Positions 7,772 to 16,782 are shown, numbered from the stretch's first letter. The stretch is 64,000 nucleotides of DNA from Streptomyces albipurpureus (GCF_023701525.1 NZ_JAMQAW010000042.1:92207-156206); one strand, 5' to 3'. The notes: generated by a model from the sequence alone, not told the origin. Program-made: numbers and translations.

Positions 7772-8276
7772 GCATCAGCCTCCCATCCGTTTCCTGCCGA
7801 CGGCCGGTCTCAAGCAGGACCTCCAGGCGCTCCATGACGCCGCAGTGATGCACCCCCGAGGACCGGAAGACCGGCTCCTGCGGGTGGCTCTCAATCAGCT
7901 GGGACGGATCAAGCAGGGCGCGCCGAGTACGCACCCGCTGGAGTACATGTCCAGTTATCCCGACCTCTCCGATTGCGAGACCACGTACGTCGGCGCAGAT
8001 CCGGGTACAAAGCCATCGCACCGGATCGTCTGGCGGGAGCGCGCGCCCCAGCGCTTGGGCGAGCCCGTCACCCGCGAGATCATCGCCCTGGGCGAACGCG
8101 CGAATGGGCAGGCTTACTACATGGCCGGTCAGCGCCTGGGTCGCCCTGTGGGCTTCACTCTCGCCGAGCTGGCTTCGCAGCGCGAGCCGATCGCGAGGGA
8201 CCCGCGACCCCGACACCGCTCGATCGGAAGTTTCGGCGCACCATCCACGAACGAGCCTGACTTCCAGTTCGAGTGA
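7764..8276 (+). CDS. Probable toxin partner, 170 aa
   Basis: The ATG at 7764 overlaps the antitoxin gene by 8 bases. The central part (HRIVWRERAP...REIIALGERANGQAYYMAGQRLGRP) has the helix-strand pattern and conserved Arg/Tyr of RelE/ParE-like or Txe-type toxins found beside Phd-like antitoxins in Streptomyces, although the chain is longer than a typical RelE. RNA cleavage or another toxic action is inferred from family and layout. A very strong terminator follows. Confidence 0.6.
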   Translation: MSEHQPPIRFLPTAGLKQDLQALHDAAVMHPRGPEDRLLRVALNQLGRIKQGAPSTHPLEYMSSYPDLSDCETTYVGADPGTKPSHRIVWRERAPQRLGEPVTREIIALGERANGQAYYMAGQRLGRPVGFTLAELASQREPIARDPRPRHRSIGSFGAPSTNEPDFQFE

Positions 8277-8383
8277 CCTGCACCTCGCAGAGACCGGCGT
8301 GTTCATCGTCCTGGCCATCGTGCTCGTGCCGGTCTTCGCCATCGTCGACGGCCGAGCCTCGCAACTGCACTCGTCCCGCCGTG

Positions 8384-8427
8384 AAGAGAACCCCCCATGA
8401 TGCTCGTGCATCATGGGGGGTTCTCTT
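8384..8427. terminator. Strong bidirectional terminator, 20-bp perfect stem
   Basis: Arms 8384-8403 and 8408-8427 pair perfectly with a TCGT loop, an A-rich left shoulder and TTT on the right, so it works in both directions. It sits between the convergent toxin gene and the minus-strand HU-like gene and marks the end of the transfer region's minus-strand transcription. Confidence 0.9.
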
Positions 8428-8448
8428 TTTCTGCTCGTTCCTCGTTGT

Positions 8449-8829
8449 CTACGACGCGACCCGTAGCTCACGGTCCGCGGCGACGTTCTCGAACTCGCCA
8501 GCATCCTCGATCGCCCTGTGGGTCTCCGGTGAGATGCCGTCGTCGTCGCCCCCCAGTCGGCGGTTGAAGCTGCTCGATGCGGAGAACTTCAGAACCACGT
8601 AGTCGTCCACCCTGCTCTTGCCGAAACGCACCTTGTGGCCCTTGTGGTCCTGTCGGTAGAAGCGGCCGAAGCTCGTGAGCACGACCGCCTCTCCGCAGCT
8701 GACTGCCCCCGTAAGTTCGCCGAGCAACGACTCGTACACCTTGTTCACCACTCGGATCGGCAACTTGCTTCGAGTCGCGACCCGCGAGATGAACTTGCGC
8801 TTGCTGACACGTGGATTCGTCTTCTCCAT
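8449..8829 (-). CDS. HU/IHF-family DNA-binding protein (divergent)
   Basis: The sequence VSKRKFISRVATRSKLPIRV...ESLLGELTGAVSCGEAVVLTSFGRFYRQDHKGHKVRFG follows the HU fold: two N-terminal helices, the GE-V-L--FG-F turn, and a DNA-binding arm. The GRNP tip of ordinary HU is replaced, and a 35-residue acidic tail is added. ATG 8829 aligns with normal HU N-termini; an in-frame ATG at 8850 would add seven residues. HU proteins bend DNA and help nucleoprotein complexes. As the last gene of the transfer region, it could architecturally assist transfer or element-specific transcription. Confidence 0.85.
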   Translation of the reverse strand: MEKTNPRVSKRKFISRVATRSKLPIRVVNKVYESLLGELTGAVSCGEAVVLTSFGRFYRQDHKGHKVRFGKSRVDDYVVLKFSASSSFNRRLGGDDDGISPETHRAIEDAGEFENVAADRELRVAS

Positions 8830-8869
8830 GCCTACACCCTGCCCTGTCATCGCTCATGCAGATGTTTCG

Positions 8870-8961
8870 CTTAGAAACCAGTCTACCGAAGATAGTCATG
8901 AGTCGAGAGGCTTGGTCTATCTTATTGAGTGCACTCGTGATGTCTATTGCAGCTTATTCGG
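8870..8961 (-). promoter_or_regulatory. Upstream region of the HU-like gene
   Basis: AT-rich stretch with the TCGACTCAT motif (minus strand, 8898-8906) that recurs near 23154 and 39582, and a gtctacc/gtctatc pair. It is the probable promoter and operator of the HU-like gene. No clear consensus -35/-10 pair can be assigned by eye. Confidence 0.4.
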
Positions 8962-9327
8962 CTAGAGCTCCAGGTCTGGCTCGATCTCCTCTCGGTCGTC
9001 TCTGGGCTCGTAGTCGACCGACTCGATGATGCTTCGTGTGTCCGGATCGCGGCGCTGGTTCACAACCCTGTTGTGGGACTCCTCGAACCGATGCTGCGCC
9101 GCCACGCGGTGGGCTGCGTCGAGCTTCCCGCCGATGTTGCGCTCCCCGAACTCCATCATCGAGCTCAGCGACGACTTCACGCCGTGCTTGATCGCGTTGA
9201 CGTGCGGCTTGTTCTGCGCCCGCTGCTGCTCCCATCGGCTCCGGTCCTCCGGCGTGACGTAGCCGAACAACCGGGCGAAACGAGATCCGAACCTGACCTG
9301 CTGATCCTCATTCTGTTCCTGGCTCAT
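8962..9327 (-). CDS. Hypothetical protein, 121 aa
   Basis: A short polar protein with a basic helical middle (RFARLFGYVTPEDRSRWEQQRAQ) and an acidic end (EPRDDREEIEPDLEL). The start has GAGGAGAGG directly upstream of ATG 9327. It lies 41 bases after the preceding minus-strand gene and is probably in one operon with the polymerase gene. No family was recognised. Confidence 0.65.
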   Translation of the reverse strand: MSQEQNEDQQVRFGSRFARLFGYVTPEDRSRWEQQRAQNKPHVNAIKHGVKSSLSSMMEFGERNIGGKLDAAHRVAAQHRFEESHNRVVNQRRDPDTRSIIESVDYEPRDDREEIEPDLEL

Positions 9328-9368
9328 GACCTCTCCTCCTGCTCCTTGTGCGTACTTTCGGATCGCCC

Positions 9369-11093
9369 TCAGGCAGGCTGGTAGCCCTCGGAATCGGCTT
9401 CATCCTGCGGGCCGGCCTGCTGCTCGGCCGACGGACCCGCAGGTTGCGACCGGGGCTTTCGCCGCTGCTCCTCGAAGAAGGCACCCGGGTCGTCGACCGC
9501 GGCCTGCAACGTGTGCTGCCAGTTTTCTCCGAGGCTCCGCTTCAGCTCGGCGTCAAGATCTGGGTACTTCTCGTTCACTGCCTCCATCGCGTCGACGTAC
9601 GCGTTGGAGTACACTCTCTGCTGCTCCTCGGGCGGCAGGCCATCGATGTCCATGCTCGCGATCATCACCTCGGACTGGTCCAGGCGCCGCTGGAGCATGT
9701 CGGGCAGCCCGCTGGTGTCGAGCCCCTGTTTCTGCGCAGCAAAGCCGACCAGGTAGCCGAGCATGTTGCCCCCGTAGCCCTCTTGGTCACCGCGGGCCAT
9801 CGCGTCGAGCAGGGAGGTCTTCATCGTCTCGGCGAGCTGGATCTGGTGGGCGTCCGCGTCCATGGGCCGGCGCAGCGTGAACATCCCGTCCGCGGGCAGA
9901 GGCCGGCCCAGCTGGTCGTCGAACGCCCCGCTCCACACCGTGCGAACACGGTCCGAGCCCGCGATCCGCTCCTCGTGCGCGGGTGCCTTGACGATTCGCC
10001 CGTGGGCCACGCCGTTGAACATCGTGCGCAGCTCGGGCTCGTATTCCATCCGCTCACCGATGATCCGTCGCGCGCGCTGGACGATCTCCTGGCGATCCAG
10101 GCCGTCTTCGCTCATCTGCTCGTGCAGCCGCTTGCGCATCGCCCAGTAGCTGTCGCGAATCAGCCCGGCGTCCGCGCCGGGCTCCCGCATCTTCCAGAAG
10201 GCGTTCTCCATGAGCGCGACTTCGGTCATGGCTGCCGAGTCCGGGGTGAACATCTCCCGCTCGCCGCGCTCACGGTGCAGCATGGCGTCGAAGCGCTTGC
10301 GCCACTTCGCCGTCAGGTGGTCACGCGGATCCGTGCTGCCGACCAGGCGCTCGCGCCGGGCGTCGCTCGGCACGTCCTTGAAGATCCTCTGCCGGTGTGC
10401 GATGCCGCTCTCGGCCGAGGCGATCAGGCCGCGGGTCCGGGTGTCGATGCGCTCCTGGATCTTGTCCTTAAGAGGCTGGAGGTAGCTGTCCATCTCCTTC
10501 CTGAAGTCCGGGGCGAGCATCCGCATCGTCATCACCATGCCGACGGCCTGGATGATCGAGTTGGCATTCACGCCGCGCGAGAGCGGCTTGAGACACGACT
10601 GCATCATCATCTGCATGTAGACGTGGTGCATGGCGCCGAGATCCTGCGTCCGCTCGTCGTCGTTGAAGCCGGGCACCAACAACTTCGAGTCCCGTAGCGA
10701 GGCCATGTACTTCTCGCCGGCCAGCCAAGTCTCCGCCCGGAGCTTGAGCAACTGCTCGCGCTGATCCAGGTCCTCGCTCTCGTCCTCGGCCCGGTCGACG
10801 TCGATCCGGTACACGCGCTCACGGTCGGCCATCCGCTCCCGGGTCTTCCTACCGAAGAACCTGCGGGTACGGTCCCGGAGCCGCTCACGCCAGGCGCGCG
10901 CGCCGTCAGCGTCCTCCGGTCCCGGCTCGTCGATCACTTCGGCGTCGATCGGCTCGTCCGAGCGCGAGTCCCCGTCGGTATACGCGTTGCCTTTCGACCC
11001 CTCGGCCTGAGACCGGGCGTCGCCGACCGGAAGTACCTTGGCCGCGCGCCGGCGGCCCGCAGGTCCCGTCCCCAGCTCTTTGTGTTGTGCCAC
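9369..11093 (-). CDS. Large hypothetical protein coupled to the RNA polymerase gene, 574 aa
   Basis: The GTG at 11093 is placed one base after the polymerase stop (TGAGGTG), so translation is coupled to the polymerase; the open frame upstream to 11189 is just overlap. The protein is soluble, rich in Arg/Glu helices and ends in a low-complexity Gln/Pro/Ser tail. Residues around 120-250 are mainly helical (MRMLAPDFRKEMDSYLQPLKDKIQ). No known domain or catalytic motif was recognised. Its tight coupling makes it the best candidate for an accessory or promoter-recognition subunit of the polymerase, but this is inference from position only. Confidence 0.75.
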   Translation of the reverse strand: MAQHKELGTGPAGRRRAAKVLPVGDARSQAEGSKGNAYTDGDSRSDEPIDAEVIDEPGPEDADGARAWRERLRDRTRRFFGRKTRERMADRERVYRIDVDRAEDESEDLDQREQLLKLRAETWLAGEKYMASLRDSKLLVPGFNDDERTQDLGAMHHVYMQMMMQSCLKPLSRGVNANSIIQAVGMVMTMRMLAPDFRKEMDSYLQPLKDKIQERIDTRTRGLIASAESGIAHRQRIFKDVPSDARRERLVGSTDPRDHLTAKWRKRFDAMLHRERGEREMFTPDSAAMTEVALMENAFWKMREPGADAGLIRDSYWAMRKRLHEQMSEDGLDRQEIVQRARRIIGERMEYEPELRTMFNGVAHGRIVKAPAHEERIAGSDRVRTVWSGAFDDQLGRPLPADGMFTLRRPMDADAHQIQLAETMKTSLLDAMARGDQEGYGGNMLGYLVGFAAQKQGLDTSGLPDMLQRRLDQSEVMIASMDIDGLPPEEQQRVYSNAYVDAMEAVNEKYPDLDAELKRSLGENWQHTLQAAVDDPGAFFEEQRRKPRSQPAGPSAEQQAGPQDEADSEGYQPA

Positions 11094-11094
11094 C

Positions 11095-14000
11095 TCAATA
11101 CCCCATCCCGTGGTCGTCGTCGCCCTGCGGCTGATCGATCTCGATGCTCGGCGTGTACACCGGACGCGCCGCGCCCACGCGCACGGCATGCGCGGAGCGG
11201 CGATGCGAGCCGCGGGTGCGGGAGGTTTCCACGTCCTGGGAGATCACGTCGGGCTTGACCAGCGAGTCATCGACGGCGATCACGGCGTTGTCCAGGCTGT
11301 GCGTCTCGGTGGAGCCCAGCCGGTCGAGCTGCCGGGACATCTCCGCTCGAGCCTTGCGCGTCCCCGAGGCTGCGAACTGCTCGTTCTTCTCGCCGTCGTA
11401 GACGTTCTCGCGGTTCCTGGCAGCCTCGACCAGATCGGGGAAGGCGCCGCCGTAGGCCATCCGGTCCATCACGGTGCCCCGCAGGGATGTGTCTTCTTCC
11501 AGGTTGCGGATGAGGCCGGTCTTCGGGTCCTTCAACGCCTCGGCCACGCGGCCCACATAGTCCGGGTTGACTGTGACGCCGAAGCCCTCCTTGGACTCGT
11601 AGAACTCGATGAACTGCTTCTCCCACTCCTCGGCCGTGGCCTGGACGGGCTCGCCGTCGAGGAGTGGCGTGCGCCACTGGCCCGGGCCGACGTGTTCGAT
11701 GCTGCGGCCCCTCCAGAGATCGCGGCCGGGGCCCTGGAGCATGGCGTACTTGTGACGGGCCTCGGCGGCGTCGTGCTTGGCCTGCAGGATCGACTGGGTC
11801 ACCGGGTAGGTGACCTCCAGGACGGCCTTGAGGTCCTTGCCGCGCAGCGCGCGTACGGCCCGCTGGCTGAACGAGCCTCCCAGGCCGGTGCCGTGGGCCT
11901 TGATCGCCGTGGCGAACATCGAGGCTTCCTGGTCGGCCTGTGTGATGCCGGGTGTGCCGTGCGCATCGCCCAGGTTGCGGGCGTAATCGCCGAGCTTCTT
12001 CTCGCTCCCCTTGGCGCCGGTCTCGACGCAGACCTCGCGCACGCTCTGCAGGTGCGCCTCGCGATCCGAGAACGTCAGTGCCGCACCGAACTCGCCACGC
12101 TGCGCCTGGCGGTACAGCCCGCTCAGTTCCTCCGTCACGACCTGCTGGGCGATCTTGATGTCTTCAGGCGACTCTGTGCCCGTGAGCGCCTGCAGCCGGA
12201 GCCGGTTCGACTCGCTCCGCGAACTCTCCAACTCCTCAGCCAGTTCGGCGTCCTTGGAGAGCGCGACCTGGGTGTCCAGCGACACCTGCATGGCCAGCGG
12301 GTGTGAACCATCACCCTTGACCACTCCGGTGTCCAGCAGGTTGGCCGGCACCGAGAGCTTCGCCAGGGCCTCAGCCTTGGCGGCCTCGCTGTGCAGCTTC
12401 ACCACGGCGACGGCGTCGCCGTCGAAGTCGCCGTCGAAGCAGGCGTCCATCACCGGGTTGATCGCGGCGCCGGTGAGCCGGTCGTCGATCGCTACCCGCA
12501 TGTAGCGCACGCCGGCGTCACGGAGCACCGGGTCACGCCACACCAGCGCGTGGTCGCCCTCGGCCAGCCCCAGCTGCTCGGCCTTGACCGAGCTGAGCGC
12601 AACCTGGTCGACGTTCAGCCGTGGGTCGGAGGTCCACACCATCGTCGCCGAGTCGGTGAGCCGCGAGGCCATCAGACCGGTCTTGAAAGTGTTGCTCTTG
12701 CCTGTCAGCACCCGGTTCTGCACATCGGTCGTGAGTGACTCGAAGGCGCGCTGAGCGCGCGAGACCGACTCACTCATTCCGCGGCGCACCTCGGCGCGCT
12801 TCTCCGCGGACAGACCCTGGCTGGCGAGCTGCTCGGCCATGTAGCGGTAGCGGCAGGCCTCGACGAAGACGTCCTGGTAGCTGCGGGTGTAGTCGTGTGT
12901 GACGGAGGAACCGTCCTCGAACTCCTGGCCGCTGCGCAGATGCGAGGACATCACCGGCAGCTTCCACGAGCTCGCGCTCACCGTCTCGGTCTGTTCCCCG
13001 GTCGGATAGGTGAGCGGGAACGGGATCTCCATGTCGCCGCCGCGGTCGCCGATGAGGGCGCCGAAGGATTTGCGCATGGCCGTGGTGTTGAGTCCCGGGA
13101 GCTGGCCCGCCTTGCGCGGCTGGGTGCGCAGCAGCTCGGGCATCGGGATGAACCGGCGTTCGGGGCGCTCGTCGAGGCCTTCGGCCTGGCCGATCACCCG
13201 CAGTGCGCCGTCAGCTTCCATGTCCATGCCGGTCACCAGCAGGTACTCGCGCAGGTTCGATTCGGCCCCGCTGTTGTGGCCGTAGAACTCGTGCATGATC
13301 GCCGGGCAGTCCTGAGACTGCAGTGCCCAGGCCAGCTGAGAGGAGGCCTTACGGCCTTTGCCGGCACGCACCTGCTGGTCGTCGTAGATCTTCGTCTTCT
13401 CGTCGACGGCCATGTGGGTGACTACGAAGCGCATCTCACCCAGGGCCCTCGGTCGCAGTTCTCCGTCGGGGGAGCGCAGGTCGGTGACGTTCCCGCTCAT
13501 CAGCTCGCGCGCCGAGCCCGCGTTGCGCCGGGAGATCAGGCTGAACGGGCTCATCACCACGTCGAGGCCCGGGTTGGCCCGGAACCAGTTGACCTCCTCG
13601 ACGACATCCTGCTCCTGCGCGTCCTGCGGCGGCATGTCCCGGTCGACGATCAGCGAGATCACGCCCTTGTTGCCGTGCAGATCCGAGATCTTGTCGCCGA
13701 CGACGAGATCGCGCTCCCGGCCGCCGGCCCCGCGGATGCGGTGGCGCTCGGCGAACTCCTTCGACACCACGATCGGGTCGTCAGCCGTCCAGCCGCCAAA
13801 GGTCATCAGCGCCGTCTTCGCCGGCGCGGTGACTTCAGAAGACTGCATGATCGTCGAGGCTGTCATCGCCTGGCGGTCGAACGGGTCGTACCGCAGCGTC
13901 TCGAGCTCGGGGAGAGCCATGAGCGGCGCACGCTGTCCGGCCACGCTCTCGTCGCCCGGCATGATCCGGCCGTCGGCTTCGACCCGGGCCTGAGTGGTCA

Positions 14001-16665
14001 GGTACCTCACGATGCCCTGGTTGGTCGCGCCGCCGGTCATCACCGGGTCGAAGTAGCCGCGGGGCGAGACGACGTTGTTCCGGTCCTTGCCGGTGAGCAC
14101 CGTCATGTTCCGCCCGCCGGTGAGCCGCCAGGCGTCGAAGCGGTTGTCGTCGGCCGGGTCGGTGCGGTCGCGCTGGGCTCGGTACTCGGCGTAGATCGTC
14201 GAGCCTGCCTTGATCTCGTTGGAGTAGCGCACACGGCGCGCCTCGGTCTGCAGGATCGCGGCCGTCCACTTCCCCAGGTGCTTCTTGAGCTCGCCGGTGG
14301 ACTCGTCGAGCCGGTACGTGGTGGCGCGCTCGATGAAGTCGACCGGGTGCTTCGTGCCGTACAGCTGCGAGTAGACCGCGTTGAGCGAGGAGGGCTCGCC
14401 GGTCTCGCTGCGTCCGGCGATGAGGTCGCCGGCGATCTGGTACTGGATGCGCTCGTGCATGAGCTGCTCGTAGCCGCGCAGTCGGGTGCGTTCCTCGACC
14501 GAGGTCGGAGCCTCGCCCGGAGCCTGGGCCGTGATCGTGGCCTCGTAGCCCGGCACGACCAGGGCGTTGCTCCCGCTGGCGAAGGCGGTGGTGACCTCGC
14601 CGTACTCGCCGACATCAAAGACTTGGCCGATCTCACCCGAAATCGGGGTCCCCTTGCCGTCACGGCGCAGCTTCTCGCCGCTCCAGCGGATGACGCCCTG
14701 CTCGTCGATCAGGATCTCGGAGACCGTCGCCGCGTTGCGCTCGATGCTGTCACGCACAGTGACCCCGACGCGCCGCATGAACGCAGACTCGTGATCGTCG
14801 ATCGGTACGGAGTGCTCGGCGTTGAAGCGGACGAGCCGGTCCTTGAACCGGGTCGTCTGGAAGGTCGAACCCATCACCTCGTCGGGGGAGACCCCGCAGC
14901 GACGAAGCGCCGAGGCGAGGTTATCGAGGTTCGACCACTGCCCGGTGGGGCTGGTCATATACCGTGCCACCCGGTCCGGGTTGAAGCGCTGGTCGACCCA
15001 CCCGCCGTCGATGTGGTGGGGCTGGGCCTCCCAGGTCCCGATGAGTTCGAAAGGGACGTCCTCGGCGTGCTGTCGGACCTTCTCGACGGCGGTGCCGCCG
15101 TAGGCGAGGTTGCCCATCTCGGGCACCTCCCCGGGCTGCAGCTCGCCGATCTCCTCCAGGCGCTCCTGGTACATCTCTTCAGTCGCACCCGGGCGCAGCA
15201 GATCGCTGTTCGCGCCGGTGAGCACATCCCAGTACGAGCGCTGAATCGCAGCGACCTCGGCGTCAGCCGAGTACTCCGGCGGCTCGATCGCATCCAGCTG
15301 TCCGCCGGTTCGCTCCAGCTCGTCCCCGGCACGATCGATGAGGTACTCGACGCCAAGGGCCGCCTGCAGGTTCGCCCGGGCACTCTCGACGGCGGCCTTC
15401 GCATAGGCCTCGGCCGGCTCGGCGTCGATGAAGAAGGCCGGCAGAGAGCGGTTCTTCGCGTCCCGGCGCAGCATCACCTTAGCCCCGGGCCGGGGGCCGG
15501 ACTCGCCGGGGACCGTGTAGTCGCCGACCACGAACATCGACTCGCGGTCGACGTGGTAGCTGTCGGGCACATCCACCACCGCGCGGCCGCGGCCGCGCTC
15601 CTGGTGCGTCGTGCCGGTCTCGCCGGCGGCGTGGCCCGGCAGATCCGCGCGCTCGACGCGATGGCCCTGGGCGAAGCGCAGTAGCTGGACAGCTTCCGCC
15701 GGCGAGGGGGAGTAGACAGCCATGCTGCCTGGGACCCGGTAGTTCGTCGAGTAGCGCAGCACGGTGCCGTTGTCGTAGATCCGTGCCCCGGCGTACTCCT
15801 CCTGACGCGTGTCGATGAGGCGGATCTCCATGCCGGTCCCGGCGATCCTCGCCTTGATCTGGCCCGGCTCGCGGTCGCGCATCACCTCGTAGGACACGCC
15901 CTGTGCCTTCAGCTCTTCGAGCAGTGCCGCCGAGCGCGCCACGGCGCGCTGGGACATGAAGTGGTTGCGGTCGACGTGGTTCGTCCGCGGGGTCCGGCCG
16001 CCGTCGATGACCCACTCGCGGACCTGGTCGTATTCCCGCTGGCTCATCTTGTCCATCAGCGCGGTGAGTCCGGCGGCGTCGTCGCTCGTCATCGCGCGGC
16101 CCGCCTCGAACGGCCTGCCGTCGTCGTCGATGCGCCAGAGCACCATGTTTCCGCGCCGCGGGTCGGCCAGGGTCTCCACCTCAGCGCCGGCCACGCGTCC
16201 GATCGTCTCGTCCGGCAGGTACACCAGCGCAGTCCCGGCACGCTTCACCGTCGCGCGCTCGGACCAGCGGGGGTCGTAGGGGCTGATCGGCAGCCGGGCC
16301 GACTTCGGGTCCACCTGGGCACCGACACCGGTGGCACGGGTGAACTCCCGCTGCGACTGCTGGTAGCGCTCGTTCCGCGGGGAATGGTCACCGAACTGCG
16401 GCTCGTAGCCGGCCCCCCGCTCACCGAATGCTTGGTCGATGGCGGTGAGGCAGTCGGTGACACCCAGCTGCGGGTCGGCCAGCGCGGTGCCCCGCCGGCC
16501 GAGGATCTCGTCGACCCGAGCGCGGATCGCCTTGGCCTGGGAGATCGGAATGACCTGTCCTGTCTGCTCCCGGGCCTGCTCGACCGCCTTGTAGTAGACG
16601 TACTCGTAGAAGTACCTTCGCAGCCCGTGCGCCTTCTTCACTACTAATCCAGCCCCTATAAACAC
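11095..16665 (-). CDS. Single-chain DNA-dependent RNA polymerase (fused beta and beta-prime barrels)
   Basis: The 1856-residue chain reads like bacterial RNA polymerase beta followed by beta-prime. Beta part: residues 925-945 resemble the N-R-x-x-M-G-x-N-M-Q-x-Q region; 957-970 (GGWTADDPIVVSKE) resembles GYNFEDAIVLSE; 989-1006 is VGDKISDLHGNKGVISLI, with Lys992 and Lys1000 spaced as the two active-site lysines of beta; 1035-1056 (SPFSLISRRNAG) resembles NPLGVPSRMNIG. Beta-prime part: KLPVMSSHLRSG (1235-1246) matches LPVIPPDLRP; GKSNTFKTGLMASRLTDSA (1322-1340) matches GKxGRFRxxLxGKRVDYS; then FDGDFDGDAVAVV (1410-1422) with metal-binding Asp1413, 1415 and 1417. The bridge-helix and trigger-loop regions are ETGAKGSEKKL (about 1548-1558) and AHGTGLGGSF (about 1590-1599). 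The first 650 residues and the tail are unassigned. All catalytic residues are kept, so it should be active. A GTG at 16641 is an alternative start. Divergent single-chain polymerases are known in phages (YonO) and have been noted in actinobacterial elements; a transfer-locus copy is unusual. Confidence 0.92.
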   Translation of the reverse strand: MFIGAGLVVKKAHGLRRYFYEYVYYKAVEQAREQTGQVIPISQAKAIRARVDEILGRRGTALADPQLGVTDCLTAIDQAFGERGAGYEPQFGDHSPRNERYQQSQREFTRATGVGAQVDPKSARLPISPYDPRWSERATVKRAGTALVYLPDETIGRVAGAEVETLADPRRGNMVLWRIDDDGRPFEAGRAMTSDDAAGLTALMDKMSQREYDQVREWVIDGGRTPRTNHVDRNHFMSQRAVARSAALLEELKAQGVSYEVMRDREPGQIKARIAGTGMEIRLIDTRQEEYAGARIYDNGTVLRYSTNYRVPGSMAVYSPSPAEAVQLLRFAQGHRVERADLPGHAAGETGTTHQERGRGRAVVDVPDSYHVDRESMFVVGDYTVPGESGPRPGAKVMLRRDAKNRSLPAFFIDAEPAEAYAKAAVESARANLQAALGVEYLIDRAGDELERTGGQLDAIEPPEYSADAEVAAIQRSYWDVLTGANSDLLRPGATEEMYQERLEEIGELQPGEVPEMGNLAYGGTAVEKVRQHAEDVPFELIGTWEAQPHHIDGGWVDQRFNPDRVARYMTSPTGQWSNLDNLASALRRCGVSPDEVMGSTFQTTRFKDRLVRFNAEHSVPIDDHESAFMRRVGVTVRDSIERNAATVSEILIDEQGVIRWSGEKLRRDGKGTPISGEIGQVFDVGEYGEVTTAFASGSNALVVPGYEATITAQAPGEAPTSVEERTRLRGYEQLMHERIQYQIAGDLIAGRSETGEPSSLNAVYSQLYGTKHPVDFIERATTYRLDESTGELKKHLGKWTAAILQTEARRVRYSNEIKAGSTIYAEYRAQRDRTDPADDNRFDAWRLTGGRNMTVLTGKDRNNVVSPRGYFDPVMTGGATNQGIVRYLTTQARVEADGRIMPGDESVAGQRAPLMALPELETLRYDPFDRQAMTASTIMQSSEVTAPAKTALMTFGGWTADDPIVVSKEFAERHRIRGAGGRERDLVVGDKISDLHGNKGVISLIVDRDMPPQDAQEQDVVEEVNWFRANPGLDVVMSPFSLISRRNAGSARELMSGNVTDLRSPDGELRPRALGEMRFVVTHMAVDEKTKIYDDQQVRAGKGRKASSQLAWALQSQDCPAIMHEFYGHNSGAESNLREYLLVTGMDMEADGALRVIGQAEGLDERPERRFIPMPELLRTQPRKAGQLPGLNTTAMRKSFGALIGDRGGDMEIPFPLTYPTGEQTETVSASSWKLPVMSSHLRSGQEFEDGSSVTHDYTRSYQDVFVEACRYRYMAEQLASQGLSAEKRAEVRRGMSESVSRAQRAFESLTTDVQNRVLTGKSNTFKTGLMASRLTDSATMVWTSDPRLNVDQVALSSVKAEQLGLAEGDHALVWRDPVLRDAGVRYMRVAIDDRLTGAAINPVMDACFDGDFDGDAVAVVKLHSEAAKAEALAKLSVPANLLDTGVVKGDGSHPLAMQVSLDTQVALSKDAELAEELESSRSESNRLRLQALTGTESPEDIKIAQQVVTEELSGLYRQAQRGEFGAALTFSDREAHLQSVREVCVETGAKGSEKKLGDYARNLGDAHGTPGITQADQEASMFATAIKAHGTGLGGSFSQRAVRALRGKDLKAVLEVTYPVTQSILQAKHDAAEARHKYAMLQGPGRDLWRGRSIEHVGPGQWRTPLLDGEPVQATAEEWEKQFIEFYESKEGFGVTVNPDYVGRVAEALKDPKTGLIRNLEEDTSLRGTVMDRMAYGGAFPDLVEAARNRENVYDGEKNEQFAASGTRKARAEMSRQLDRLGSTETHSLDNAVIAVDDSLVKPDVISQDVETSRTRGSHRRSAHAVRVGAARPVYTPSIEIDQPQGDDDHGMGY

Positions 16666-16675
16666 TCGGAGTCAC

Positions 16676-16734
16676 ATAAGTATCCATAGATAGTAGCCCG
16701 TCTATCGAAAGGATGCGATAGGTCTATTGAAAGG
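16676..16734 (-). promoter_or_regulatory. Hexamer array and promoter region of the polymerase gene
   Basis: On the plus strand, GTCTATCGAAAGG (16700-16712) and GTCTATTGAAAGG (16722-16734) are near-identical direct repeats exactly 22 bp apart, with GCGATAGG between them. The GAAAGG/GATAGG hexamers are at 16707, 16717 and 16729. GATACTT on the minus strand (16678-16684) could be a -10-like element. The array lies 35-70 bases upstream of the polymerase start, and similar arrays precede other transfer operons. Confidence 0.6.
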
Positions 16735-16782
16735 CCAGTGCCGAGGTGGTCTCTCCTGGTCGAGAGACGGCCCCGGCACTGG
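16734..16782 (-). terminator. Long hairpin terminator after the coupling-protein gene
   Basis: Arms 16734-16753 and 16763-16782 pair over about 20 bp with a few wobble or mismatched positions and a short loop. It follows the end of the minus-strand coupling-protein gene at 16819 and directly abuts the polymerase promoter array, so the polymerase gene has its own transcription unit. Confidence 0.75.

Noticed and set aside
9348..10697. Plus-strand frame of 449 codons
   Set aside because: Antisense shadow of the 574-aa gene; no ribosome site.
12895..15684. Plus-strand open frame of 929 codons
   Set aside because: It lies antisense to the RNA polymerase gene, whose motifs are unmistakable; long antisense frames are normal in high-GC DNA.
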